Below are positions 26,217 to 36,537 of a stretch of 64,000 nt of DNA, one piece after another (within the stretch, counting starts at the first letter, position 1; the number at the start of each line of letters is the position of its first letter). The translations under genes and the position numbers were made by a program. The notes under the pieces were generated by a model that did no database searches, was not told the DNA's origin, and was given only the letters and a program-made list of their open reading frames with translations. The DNA is from [Mycobacterium] zoologicum (GTDB taxonomy: Bacteria; Actinomycetota; Actinomycetes; Mycobacteriales; Mycobacteriaceae), in assembly GCF_020172665.1 (NCBI RefSeq), contig NZ_CP083985.1, positions 1,152,302 through 1,216,301 of the forward strand, given 5' to 3'.

Positions 26217-27569
26217 TCACGACCCCTGGTGCCCCACCGTGCCACACGAGATCGATCCCGACGACCCGCCGCCCTTCTGAATGTCGAGTAGGACCACCAC
26301 GCCCGCGGCGGCCAGGGACAGCGCCCCGACCACCCAGAGTCCGGCCTTGTTGCTGCCGGTCAGATCGGCCAGCCAGCCCGTGACGTAGGGCCCGCCGAAG
26401 CCGCTGATGTTGCCCAGGGAGTTGATCAGGGCGATGCCGCCGGCCGCCGCTGTTCCGGTGAGGAACGTCGACGGCAGCGCCCAGAAGACCGGCATGGCGC
26501 ACATGATCGCGCACGTGGACAGCGTGATCGCGACCATCGCCAGGTACGGATTGGCCAGGTACAACGCCGCTGGGATAGACACGCCGCCGACGATCGCCGG
26601 GATCGCCACATGCCAGACGCGTTCGCCGGTCCGGTCGGCGTGGCGCGCCCAGGGCACCATGACCACCGCCGCTACGGCCCAGGGAATCGCGGTCACCAGG
26701 CCGCGCCCGATGACGCTCAGGTGTAGGCCGTACTGCTGCTGGAACCCGGCGACGATGGTCGGCAGGAAGAACCCGACGGCGTAGAGCCCGTAGACGATTC
26801 CGAAGTAGACGAACGCCAGCGCCAGCATTCTGGGGTGAGACAGCGCCTTGCTCAGCGGCCAATGCCCATCGGCTGCCGCCTGCTCGTCGGCCAAGGTGCT
26901 CTGGAGCCATTGGCGTTCGCTGTCATTGAGCCAATGCGCCTGTGCCGGACGGTCGGTCAGGTAGAACCAGCAGGCGAATGCCAGCGCAACAGCCGGCAGC
27001 CCCTCGGCCACAAACATCACCCGCCAGCCGGACAGCCCGAATATGCCTTGGCCCCAGTCGATCACCAGTGACGACAGGGTGGAGCCGACTGCCGTCGACA
27101 CCGGCACCGCCACCATGAACAGCGACACGGCCTGCGACCGCTGCCGCTGCGGGAACCAGAACGTCAGGTACAAGATGATGCCCGGGAAGAATCCGGCCTC
27201 GGCCACCCCCAACAGGAACCGCAGCGCCACCAGCGTCGGCGCGTTCGGAACGAAAGCGATTGCGGTGCTGACGATTCCCCAGGTCAACATGATGCGGGCC
27301 AGCCAGCGCCGGCCGCCGAAGCGGTGCAGTGCGATGTTGGACGGTATCTCCAGCAGCAGGTAACCGAAGAAGAAGATCCCCGAGGCGAACCCGAACGTCG
27401 TCGCTGTCATGCCGAGCTCGGCGTTCATCCCGTTGGGCCCGGCGAAGCCGATGTTGACACGGTCGAGGTAGTTGACGAAGTAGAGCAGCCCCAGGAACGG
27501 GATCAGGCGCCGCGACACCTTCGCGATCGCCGAGGTGCCCGCCGCAGACGCAGCGGGTTCGGCGTTCAT
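26217..27569 (-). CDS. MFS transporter, anion:cation symporter (ACS) type
   Basis: 450 residues with 12 predicted helices. RRLIPFLGLLYFVNYLDRVNIGFA (start of helix 1), GYLLLEIPSNIALHRFGGRRWLARIM and the helix 4-5 region LLGVAEAGFFPGIILYLTFWFP are typical of ACS carriers such as phthalate, tartrate or hydroxyphenylacetate transporters, so the likely substrate is an organic carboxylate. It lies 10 nt downstream of fum on the same strand and probably shares the glpX-fum transcript. The C-terminal tail after LLDIQK (KGGGSSGSISCGTVGHQGS) is unusual and may come from read-through into DNA altered next to the IS element. Confidence 0.85.
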   Translation of the reverse strand: MNAEPAASAAGTSAIAKVSRRLIPFLGLLYFVNYLDRVNIGFAGPNGMNAELGMTATTFGFASGIFFFGYLLLEIPSNIALHRFGGRRWLARIMLTWGIVSTAIAFVPNAPTLVALRFLLGVAEAGFFPGIILYLTFWFPQRQRSQAVSLFMVAVPVSTAVGSTLSSLVIDWGQGIFGLSGWRVMFVAEGLPAVALAFACWFYLTDRPAQAHWLNDSERQWLQSTLADEQAAADGHWPLSKALSHPRMLALAFVYFGIVYGLYAVGFFLPTIVAGFQQQYGLHLSVIGRGLVTAIPWAVAAVVMVPWARHADRTGERVWHVAIPAIVGGVSIPAALYLANPYLAMVAITLSTCAIMCAMPVFWALPSTFLTGTAAAGGIALINSLGNISGFGGPYVTGWLADLTGSNKAGLWVVGALSLAAAGVVVLLDIQKGGGSSGSISCGTVGHQGS

Positions 27570-27579
27570 CGGTTGCGGC

Positions 27580-28974
<1,395 letters not shown>

Positions 28975-28999
28975 TGCTATGCAGTCCTCGGGTAGACGG

Positions 29000-30031
29000 T
29001 CAGGGCAGGGGATAGGCGGCGTGGGAGTCGCCGGTGAAGTCGACGGCCGAGTACTCGTTGAGCTTCGACAGCCGGTGGTAGGCCTCGATCATCCGGACGG
29101 TGCCGGACTTGGAACGCATCACGATCGACTGGGTGGTGCAGCCGCCGGGGTAGTAGCGCACCCCCTTGAGCAGGTCGCCGTCGGTGACACCGGTGGCGCA
29201 GAAGAAGACGTTCTCACCGGAGACCAGATCCTCGGTGGTCAGCACCGCGTCCAGGTCGTAGCCGGCGTCGATGGCTTTCTGCCGCTCGGCGTCATCGGTA
29301 GGCGCCAGTTGGGCCTGGATCGCCCCGCCCATACAGCGGATCGCAGCGGCGGCGATGATGCCCTCCGGGGTTCCGCCGATCCCGGCGAGCATGTCGGTGC
29401 CCGAGTCGGGCCGACAGGCCGAGATGGCGCCGGCCACGTCGCCGTCGGTGATCAGCCGGATTCGCGCCCCGGTGGCGCGTGCGTCGGCGATCAGCTGCGC
29501 GTGCCGCGGCCGGTCCAGGATGCACACCGTCATGTCACGGGCGGTCAGGCCCTTGACCTTGGCGACCGCGGCGATGTTGTCCGCGATCGGCTTGGTGATG
29601 TCCAGCACGTCCGCGGCTTCGGGGCCGACGGCGATCTTGTTCATGTAGAACACCGCCGACGGGTCGAACATCGCGCCGCGCTCGGCCACCGCCAGCACCG
29701 AGATGGCGTTGGGCATGCCCTTGCTCATCAGGGTGGTGCCATCGACCGGATCGACGGCGAAGTCGCAGTCCGGGCCGTCGCCGTTGCCGACTTCTTCACC
29801 GTTGTAGAGCATCGGCGCATGGTCCTTCTCGCCCTCGCCGATCACCACCACGCCGCGCATCGACACGGAGTTCACCAGTTCACGCATCGCGTCGACGGCG
29901 GCGCCGTCGCCGCCCTCCTTGTCGCCGCGGCCCACCCAGCGGCCGGATGCCATGGCACCGGCCTCGGTGACCCGCACCAGCTCCAAGGCCAGGTTGCGGT
30001 CTGGAGCTTCGCGTCGAGGGGGTCCCGTCAT
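29000..30031 (-). CDS. glpX: Fructose-1,6-bisphosphatase class II
   Basis: 343 residues, the only class of FBPase in mycobacteria; it is essential for gluconeogenesis. Signature blocks: [42 protein letters not shown], the metal-binding [43 protein letters not shown] and [24 protein letters not shown] 30031 ([13 protein letters not shown]) is used; GTG 30040 three codons upstream follows a GAGAAT hexamer by 8 nt and is an equally good leaderless start. Divergent from the DUF4245 gene. Confidence 0.95.
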   Translation of the reverse strand: MTGPPRREAPDRNLALELVRVTEAGAMASGRWVGRGDKEGGDGAAVDAMRELVNSVSMRGVVVIGEGEKDHAPMLYNGEEVGNGDGPDCDFAVDPVDGTTLMSKGMPNAISVLAVAERGAMFDPSAVFYMNKIAVGPEAADVLDITKPIADNIAAVAKVKGLTARDMTVCILDRPRHAQLIADARATGARIRLITDGDVAGAISACRPDSGTDMLAGIGGTPEGIIAAAAIRCMGGAIQAQLAPTDDAERQKAIDAGYDLDAVLTTEDLVSGENVFFCATGVTDGDLLKGVRYYPGGCTTQSIVMRSKSGTVRMIEAYHRLSKLNEYSAVDFTGDSHAAYPLP

Positions 30032-30095
30032 GGCAGTCACGGTTGCTGATTCTCCCAGAGCCGGATCAGCACCACTGAGCTGGGATACTGGCAGC

Positions 30096-30737
30096 GTGAC
30101 CGCAGAGCCCCCGCCGACGCCCCCTCCCGCCCCGAGGCCCGCCAAACCGCGCCTGCTGCAGGACGGGCGGGACATGTTCTGGTCGATCGCGCCGGTGGTC
30201 GTGGCCTGCATCGTGCTGGCCGGTATCGCCGGGACCTGCTCGTTTCGCCCGGGACGGATGGAGGCCGGGCCGGTGCCGTCCTACGACGCCGTCGCCGCCC
30301 TGAACGCCGACGCGCAGACGTTCGGGTTCCCGGTGCGCAAGCCCGACCTGCCCGAGGGCTGGCAGCCCAACTCCGGGGGCCGCGGCAGCATCACCGACGG
30401 GCGCGCTGACGAGACCGGCCAGCGGCTGCGGGCGGTCACCTCGCGGGTGGGCTACATCAGCCCGAACGGGATGTATGTGAGCCTGACCCAGAGCAACGCC
30501 GACGAGGTTCCGTTGGTGGCGTCCATTCAGCCCGGACTGCATCCGACCGGGGCCCAGGACGTCGACGGCACCCGCTGGGTGGCCTACGAGGGGGACGGCA
30601 AGCAGGTGTGGACAACCCGCCTGACCTCGAAGGCCGGGGCGACGCAGCTGGCGATCACCGGCGCGGCCAGTGCCGATGATTTCCGGGTGCTGGCCGCGGC
30701 CGTGCAGTCGCAGGCGCCGCTACCGGCGCAGCGATAG
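30096..30737 (+). CDS. DUF4245 membrane-anchored protein (Rv1100-like)
   Basis: 213 residues. A Pro-rich cytoplasmic start ([21 protein letters not shown]) precedes one membrane helix ([20 protein letters not shown]). The outside domain has [52 protein letters not shown] and a Trp-rich ending, the DUF4245 pattern found next to glpX in mycobacteria (Rv1100). Function unknown. GTG 30096 has a GATACT hexamer 6 nt upstream and no Shine-Dalgarno sequence. Confidence 0.85.
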   Translation: MTAEPPPTPPPAPRPAKPRLLQDGRDMFWSIAPVVVACIVLAGIAGTCSFRPGRMEAGPVPSYDAVAALNADAQTFGFPVRKPDLPEGWQPNSGGRGSITDGRADETGQRLRAVTSRVGYISPNGMYVSLTQSNADEVPLVASIQPGLHPTGAQDVDGTRWVAYEGDGKQVWTTRLTSKAGATQLAITGAASADDFRVLAAAVQSQAPLPAQR

Positions 30738-30746
30738 GGCTACGCG

Positions 30747-31892
30747 TCAGCGCGAGAACACCCGCCGCAGTCCGCTCCACCGGCGCGGCTTGGGCGCCCC
30801 GGACCCTTCGGGCTCCTCGTCGGGGCTGTCCAGCGGCACACCGTGATACACCGCCAGGTAGACGTCGATGGTGGTCACGATGATGATCATCAGCACCGGG
30901 CCGATCACGACGCCCCAGAACCCGAACATGCCGATCCCGGCGAAGACGGCCAGCAGCATCAGCGCGGAATTGAGCCGGGCGTCGCGCGGCACCAGGATCG
31001 GGCGCAGGAAATTGTCGATGTTGGTCACCACGATCAGGTGGAACGCCACCACGAACACCCCGCCGGCGACGTTGCCGAACAGTGCCATGCCGATGCCGAA
31101 CGGGATGGTCACGATGCCGCCCCCGAGCGGGATGATCGACAGCGCGGTCAGCAGGATCGCGAAGACGAAGAACGCCTGGTGGAACCCGGCGATATAGATC
31201 GAGGCGGCCCCGGCGACGCCTTGGCAGAACGCGATGACGAACTGCCCGCCGACGGTTCCGCGCACCATCGAACCCATCTTGGCCAGGTACAGGTCGGTGA
31301 CCTCGGCGCCCAATGGGTTGAGCCGGCGGATCAGGGTCTGCAGTTCCTCGCGGTTGGTCAGCAGTGCGAGGAACACGTACAAGAAGATGATCGCCGAGGT
31401 GATTGCGCCCACCGCCCCGCCGACGGCACCCTGCAGCACGTGCAACAGCAGCTCCCCGCCCTTCTGCGCCACATTGACCATCGCCTCGCGCACCCAGTCC
31501 ATGGTCAGCTCGACATGCACGAACGGAATCCGTGCCAGCAGGCCGTTGGCGAATTTCAGCGCCTTGTCGCCCAGTGTGGTGGGGTCGGTGGCCTGCACCC
31601 ACTGCGCCACGTCGCCGGCTGTGCGGGTGATCTGAGCGACGGCCAGAAAGATCGACAGGCCGACCGGGACGATCACGGCGACCAGTGCGGCCAACAGCGT
31701 GCCGGTGGCCGCCAGACCGGTGGGCATCCGCCGCTCCAGGGCGCGGAACAACGGAGTGAACAGGTAGGCGCCCACCGCGGCTACCACGATCAGCACGAAA
31801 TAGCCGCGCAGGAAGAAGGCGCCGAACGCCAGCGCGATCACGGTGAAGACCGCCAGGGCGCGGCGTTGGGTGGGGGTGAAGTCGGAGTTCAC
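30747..31892 (-). CDS. AI-2E family (TqsA/PerM-like) transporter
   Basis: 381 residues with about eight helices: an N-terminal group (ALAVFTVIALAFGAFFLRGYFVLIVV), a long amphipathic central part, then the conserved TSAIIFLYVFLALLTNREEL, GFHQAFFVFAILLTALSIIPLGGGIVTIPFG and GFWGVVIGPVLMIIIVTTIDVYL. The family exports small molecules or ions; AI-2 itself is not assumed. GTG 31892 overlaps the stop of the upstream epimerase gene (GTGA). It corresponds in position to Rv1101c. Confidence 0.87.
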   Translation of the reverse strand: MNSDFTPTQRRALAVFTVIALAFGAFFLRGYFVLIVVAAVGAYLFTPLFRALERRMPTGLAATGTLLAALVAVIVPVGLSIFLAVAQITRTAGDVAQWVQATDPTTLGDKALKFANGLLARIPFVHVELTMDWVREAMVNVAQKGGELLLHVLQGAVGGAVGAITSAIIFLYVFLALLTNREELQTLIRRLNPLGAEVTDLYLAKMGSMVRGTVGGQFVIAFCQGVAGAASIYIAGFHQAFFVFAILLTALSIIPLGGGIVTIPFGIGMALFGNVAGGVFVVAFHLIVVTNIDNFLRPILVPRDARLNSALMLLAVFAGIGMFGFWGVVIGPVLMIIIVTTIDVYLAVYHGVPLDSPDEEPEGSGAPKPRRWSGLRRVFSR

Positions 31893-32938
31893 GGGCGTGG
31901 ATCGCCCCACTTGTCGGCGATGGTTCGCCACGGATCGGCGAACTTCTTGCCGCTGCGGTAGTAGGGGGTTCGCATCCGCAGGACGACTTTGGCCAGCGGT
32001 GCGATCACCTGCAGCAGGTACCGTTTCGCACCGGCTTTGGCAGCCGTTTCCGCCAGGAGGTCCGGCCAGGAGTGGTGCTGGAAGCCCAGCGCGTCCTGGG
32101 CGCGGCGGGAATCCATCCAGTCGGTGTTGAACCAGTCGTCGTCGCGGTCGGGATTACCGGGTAGCCCGACGGGCAGGCCGTTGACCAAGCCCATCGCGGC
32201 GGCCATGGCCGGCGCGACGCCGCACTGGATCTGGCGGTGGGTGTCGTCGCCGCCGATCAGCAGGGTCTCCCCGACGACGGGCGCGGTGGTGGCCGCGACG
32301 AACGCGCATGCGACGTCGCGGACATCGACGGTCTGCAGCCTGCCGTCGGAGGGGAGCAGTTGCTCGAAGTACAGATTGTCGAGCTTCATGTAGGAGCCCG
32401 GCTCGGGGGTCATCACCCCGCCCAGCCGCAGGATCACCCAGTCCAGCGGCGAGGCGCGCACCAGTTGTTCCGCCTGCACTTTGTGGTCGCCGTAGATATC
32501 GGCGGGATTGGTCGGGGTGTCGGCGGTCAGCACGCCCGAGACGGTGTGGGGATTTCGCGACCCGTACACCGCGATGCTGGAGGCCTGCACGAACCGGGGC
32601 GGCTCCGGCTGGTGAGCTGCCGCGGCCAGTAGATGCCCGGTAGCCTCGACGTTGACCTTGCGTGCCAGCTCGCGGTGCATGTAGATGAACGGCGGGATCA
32701 CCGCGGCCAGGTGAATGATCGCCGCCGGTTTGATGCTGCTGACCAGGTCGTCGACGGCCGCCGCGTCGGTGAGGTCGGCGTAGTGGACCTGTACCGCTGC
32801 CGGCAGATCGGCCGCGGCTTTGCGGTTGGCGGGGGTGTCGAGATCGGTCGCGACTACGGAGCGCCCGTCGGCCGCCAGTCGCCTGACCGTCGCCGATCCC
32901 ACTAGCCCGAACGCGCCGGTGACCAGCACCGTGTCCAC
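31889..32938 (-). CDS. NAD(P)-dependent epimerase/dehydratase (extended SDR)
   Basis: 349 residues. The Rossmann motif VTGAFGLVG (residues 6-14), TDLDTP nucleotide contact, the HLAAVIPP segment and the active-site pair SSIAVYGSRN ... YGDHKVQAE (Tyr-x-x-x-Lys) place it in the extended short-chain dehydrogenases. The C-terminal 100 residues form the substrate cap (FNTDWMDSRRAQDALGFQHHSW). Substrate unknown. It is translationally coupled with the AI-2E transporter downstream. Confidence 0.85.
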   Translation of the reverse strand: MDTVLVTGAFGLVGSATVRRLAADGRSVVATDLDTPANRKAAADLPAAVQVHYADLTDAAAVDDLVSSIKPAAIIHLAAVIPPFIYMHRELARKVNVEATGHLLAAAAHQPEPPRFVQASSIAVYGSRNPHTVSGVLTADTPTNPADIYGDHKVQAEQLVRASPLDWVILRLGGVMTPEPGSYMKLDNLYFEQLLPSDGRLQTVDVRDVACAFVAATTAPVVGETLLIGGDDTHRQIQCGVAPAMAAAMGLVNGLPVGLPGNPDRDDDWFNTDWMDSRRAQDALGFQHHSWPDLLAETAAKAGAKRYLLQVIAPLAKVVLRMRTPYYRSGKKFADPWRTIADKWGDPRP

Positions 32939-33001
32939 GGCACCTCCTTCGTGACAGCGAGCATTTCGCGGAGCACCCTAGACACTACGGAGGTGATTGC
33001 G

Positions 33002-33280
33002 ATGTATGACGCAAAGCTGGACCCCAACTGGCATGTCGACATTGAGTTCGGTGAGGACGAGACCCACACACGGGCGACAGTGTGCGCGGATTTCGGCACC
33101 GGGGAAACCATGATCACGCGGGGTGACGCCTATCGGCACCCCAAGGATGCCCGTCAGCCGATGGTCGGCGAGGAGATCGCCGCGGCCCGGGGGTTGATCG
33201 CCCTGGGCACCGCGTTGCTGGAGACCGCCTCTATGCAGATCGAGCAGTCCACCCACCATCCGGTGCATCTGTACCGCTGA
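33002..33280 (+). CDS. DUF1876 small cytosolic protein
   Basis: 92 residues: DPNWHVDIEFGEDETHTRATVCAD, GDAYRHPKDARQPMVGEEIAAARGLIALGTALLETAS. This is the actinobacterial DUF1876 family (Rv2302-like), a small alpha/beta fold of unknown role often seen near stress genes. It has a strong Shine-Dalgarno sequence, GGAGG at 32989-32993, 8 nt before the ATG. It is divergent from the epimerase gene. Confidence 0.88.
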   Translation: MYDAKLDPNWHVDIEFGEDETHTRATVCADFGTGETMITRGDAYRHPKDARQPMVGEEIAAARGLIALGTALLETASMQIEQSTHHPVHLYR

Positions 33281-33378
33281 GGAGGGTGAACGCCCGAATC
33301 CGGCATAAGACTCGCTGGTAGCGGCGGAGAAGCCTATTCTTTGCCGATCGGACAGGTTCGCTGATCGGTGGCGTCGGG

Positions 33379-36300
33379 ATGAGCACGTCAACTTCGTGCC
33401 GTAAGTGCGGCACGGATCTACTGGTGAACGCGCAGTTCTGCCACTCCTGCGGTTCGCCGATCGCGGTTGCCACAACACCGGCCGAGTTCAAGCAGGTGAC
33501 GGTGTTGTTCGCCGATGTGGTGCATTCGATGGACCTGGCTGCGGCGGTCGGTGCGGAGCGGTTGCGCGAGATCATGGGCGCGCTCTTCGGCCGCTGTGCT
33601 GCGGTGGTGCGGCGCTACGACGGGGTGGTGGAGAAGTTCATCGGCGATGCCGTTATGGCGGTGTTCGGTGTACCGGTGGCTTTGGAGGACCACGCGTTAC
33701 GGGCATGCCTGGCGGCACTGGACATCCAGCAGCAGGCACAACAGCTGGCGGCGGAAGTGGCTCGCGCCGACGGCGTCAGCCTGGAGCTTCGGGTGGGGCT
33801 GAACTCCGGCCAGGTGGTCGCCGGTGACCTCGGATCCGATCCGTTGAGCTACACCGCGATCGGCGACCAGGTCGGGTTGGCGCAACGAATGGAGTCGGTG
33901 GCGCCGCCGGGCGGAGTGGTACTCAGCCAATCGACCGTCCGCTTGGTCGAAGACGTCGCCGTACTGGGCGAGCCGGTGGTAGTCCAGTTCAAGGGTGCTG
34001 GTGCGCAGGTGTCCGTGTGTCGACTTCTGGCGGTGTCGCCGGAGCGCCGGCATGTGCCGAGGCAGGATTCGACGCTGGTGGGACGGGCCTGGGAGATGGG
34101 TGCGCTACGGGGCATCCTGGAGGAATCGATCGCAGGGACCGGTTGCGTAGTGGGGGTGGTCGGGCCGCCCGGCATCGGTAAAAGTCGGATCGTCCGCGAG
34201 GTCAGTGCTGTGGCGCGGAGCCGCGGGGCCGAGGTGTTCGCCGCCTACTGCGAGTCCCACGCGCGCGAGGTCCCGTTCTACACGGCGACTTCGCTGCTGC
34301 GCAACGTACTTGGGATAGACGGTCTCGACGACGAACCGGCTCGCAAGCGAGTCGAGGAGCGCGCGCGCGATGCGGATCCGGAGGACCTGCTATTGCTGCA
34401 GGATCTGCTCGGTATCCGCGAGAGCGGGGTCGAGTTGCCCGCCATTGACGCCGACGCCCGGCGGCGCCGGGTGACGCGGTTGGTCGAAGCGATCTGGCTG
34501 GCGCGCACCACACCGGCGGTCTATGTCGTAGAGGATGCGCATTGGATCGATGAGGTCAGCGATGTGTTGCTGGCGGATCTGCTGGGCGTGGCCCGGCAAA
34601 CCCCATCACTGGTGTTGATCACCTACCGGCCCGAATATTGTGGCGCGCTGACTCGGAAAGTGAGCTCGCAGACGATCAACCTCGGGCCGCTCAGCGCGTC
34701 GCAGACGGCCATGCTTGCTGGCGAACTGATCGGCTCCCGTCCCTCGGTGGCGGCGCTGTGTGGGCAGGTCGCGGAGCGGGCCGCCGGCAATCCGCTTTTC
34801 GTCGAGGAGATGGTGCGCGATCTGGCCGAGCGGGGTGTGCTGACCGGGTCTCGCGGTCGCTACGCCTGTGCGGTCGACGATGCCGAGCTCGTCGTCCCGG
34901 CAACGGTGCAGGCCACCATCGCCTCCCGCATCGATCGGCTTGACCCGGCGGTCAAACGGACTTTGCATGCCGCTGCGGTGATCGGGCTGCGGTTCGACGC
35001 CGAGCAGTTGGCATTGCTCGATGGCGAGGCACAGATCGCGCCGTTGCTCGACGCGGAGTTCATTGATCAGGTGGGGTTCACCGCCCAAGCCGAATATGCG
35101 TTCCATCACCCGCTGGTCCGGATCGTGGCCTATGAATCACAGCTGAAATCGCAGCGAGCCATGCTGCATAGGCGGCTTGCTACCGCAATCGAGCAGCAAT
35201 TCGATGCGCTCGATGAGAACGCGGCGATGATCGCCGAGCATCTTGAGGCCGCTGAGGACCTACCCGACGCTTTCGGCTGGCACATGCGTGCCGGGGCATG
35301 GTCGCAACACCGCGACATCCGTGCTGCGCGTGTCAGTTGGGAACGTGCCCGCACCGTCGCCGACCGGTTGCCGATCAACCATCCCGACCGCTCTTCGATG
35401 CGGATCTTCCCACGAACCCTGTTGTGCGGCAGTGTCTGGCGAGTCGGCGGGAATGTCGAAGATACCGGTTTCGGCGAACTGCGTGAGCTCTGTACAGCCT
35501 CCGGGGACCAGGTGTCACTGGCTGTCGGGATGGCCGGCCTGCTGACCACGATGGTATTTCATTCTCGCTACCAGGAAGTCCTGCTGCTTACCGCGCAATT
35601 CGTGGAATTGCTTGAATCCATCGGTGACCCCGATCTGTCGGTTGGACTGTTGTTTGCCGCGCTCTGGGCCAAGCTCGAACCCGGCGACGCGGCAACGGGT
35701 TTCCGGCTGGCGCAGCGCCTCATCGACTTGGCTGACGGCGATCCGGAGAAGGGCAACCTACTGCTCGGCTCACCGCTGACAGCAGCGATCGCGGTCCGGG
35801 GCGTGTTCGGCATGTTGCTCGGACGTCCGGGGTGGGGCGACGACCTAGCTGAGGCTGTCGTGATGGCCCGCGCATTCGACCCGACGACTCGCGCCATCAC
35901 GGTGATGTTCCAATGCCTGCTGATCCCCCAGGGGGCGATCCGGCCCGATGAGGTCACGCAAGACAGTGTGGACATCCTGGAGGTGGCGGAGCACTCAGGT
36001 GACGAATTCGCCTTGGCTGCCGCTCGCCTGGCCCGCGGCCTGGTTCTCGCCTACGGCAACGGTCCGGACCAGGTCCAAGGATTGGAACTGCTGGCGCTGG
36101 CTCGAGAAGCCTCGCTGAATCAGCGATTCATCGCCAGCCTCGCGCAGGTGGCGGACACTCAGATCGCCTTGCAGAAGGTGCAAACGGGTGATCTCGACGG
36201 TGCGATCGGTCTGTTGCGTGAGGTGGTTCGGGCGCTGTTCGAAAGTGGCGTTGTCATCTGGTACGTGCCGGCGGCGATCCGCCTTGTGCAATTGCTGCTT

Positions 36301-36537
36301 GATCGTGACGCGGGCGGTGACCGTCAAGAGGCCGAAGCCATATTGGACGAATTCGCGGTGACGGTGAACGTCGCCGAGTTGGGTCTGCATGAAGCATGGT
36401 TGCTCTACGGCAGGGCGCTGCTGGCAAGGGCTCGCAGTGACACGGCTGCCTACCGCGAGTACGTGAATCGTTACCGTGCCAAGGCAGAGGTGTGCGGATA
36501 CGCCCGACATCTGGCGATGGCGGAGGCGATGATGTGA
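33379..36537 (+). CDS. Zinc-ribbon / class III cyclase / STAND ATPase / TPR-like signalling protein
   Basis: 1052 residues. A zinc ribbon opens the protein (Cys7, Cys10, Cys21, Cys24), then a class III nucleotide cyclase domain (residues about 37-200) with metal aspartates Asp46 in LFADVV and Asp90 in KFIGDAVMAVFG and the block LNSGQVVAGDLG. An AAA/STAND ATPase follows (Walker A GPPGIGKSR near residue 267, Walker B VYVVEDAHWIDE), then a long helical repeat region to the end. Unlike mycobacterial cyclase-ATPase-LuxR proteins such as Rv0386, it lacks a DNA-binding end; the next gene supplies one. Its stop overlaps that gene's start (ATGTGA), so both are made together. Confidence 0.88.
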   Translation: MSTSTSCRKCGTDLLVNAQFCHSCGSPIAVATTPAEFKQVTVLFADVVHSMDLAAAVGAERLREIMGALFGRCAAVVRRYDGVVEKFIGDAVMAVFGVPVALEDHALRACLAALDIQQQAQQLAAEVARADGVSLELRVGLNSGQVVAGDLGSDPLSYTAIGDQVGLAQRMESVAPPGGVVLSQSTVRLVEDVAVLGEPVVVQFKGAGAQVSVCRLLAVSPERRHVPRQDSTLVGRAWEMGALRGILEESIAGTGCVVGVVGPPGIGKSRIVREVSAVARSRGAEVFAAYCESHAREVPFYTATSLLRNVLGIDGLDDEPARKRVEERARDADPEDLLLLQDLLGIRESGVELPAIDADARRRRVTRLVEAIWLARTTPAVYVVEDAHWIDEVSDVLLADLLGVARQTPSLVLITYRPEYCGALTRKVSSQTINLGPLSASQTAMLAGELIGSRPSVAALCGQVAERAAGNPLFVEEMVRDLAERGVLTGSRGRYACAVDDAELVVPATVQATIASRIDRLDPAVKRTLHAAAVIGLRFDAEQLALLDGEAQIAPLLDAEFIDQVGFTAQAEYAFHHPLVRIVAYESQLKSQRAMLHRRLATAIEQQFDALDENAAMIAEHLEAAEDLPDAFGWHMRAGAWSQHRDIRAARVSWERARTVADRLPINHPDRSSMRIFPRTLLCGSVWRVGGNVEDTGFGELRELCTASGDQVSLAVGMAGLLTTMVFHSRYQEVLLLTAQFVELLESIGDPDLSVGLLFAALWAKLEPGDAATGFRLAQRLIDLADGDPEKGNLLLGSPLTAAIAVRGVFGMLLGRPGWGDDLAEAVVMARAFDPTTRAITVMFQCLLIPQGAIRPDEVTQDSVDILEVAEHSGDEFALAAARLARGLVLAYGNGPDQVQGLELLALAREASLNQRFIASLAQVADTQIALQKVQTGDLDGAIGLLREVVRALFESGVVIWYVPAAIRLVQLLLDRDAGGDRQEAEAILDEFAVTVNVAELGLHEAWLLYGRALLARARSDTAAYREYVNRYRAKAEVCGYARHLAMAEAMM

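Noticed and set aside
30747..31892. AI-2 quorum-sensing exporter
   Set aside because: The family name is historical; nothing in the sequence or neighbours (no luxS or lsr genes) indicates AI-2 signalling.
33335..33340. TATTCT as a leaderless promoter of the cyclase-STAND gene
   Set aside because: It lies about 38 nt before the ATG, so the mRNA would have a leader; possible as a promoter but not distinctive enough to list.
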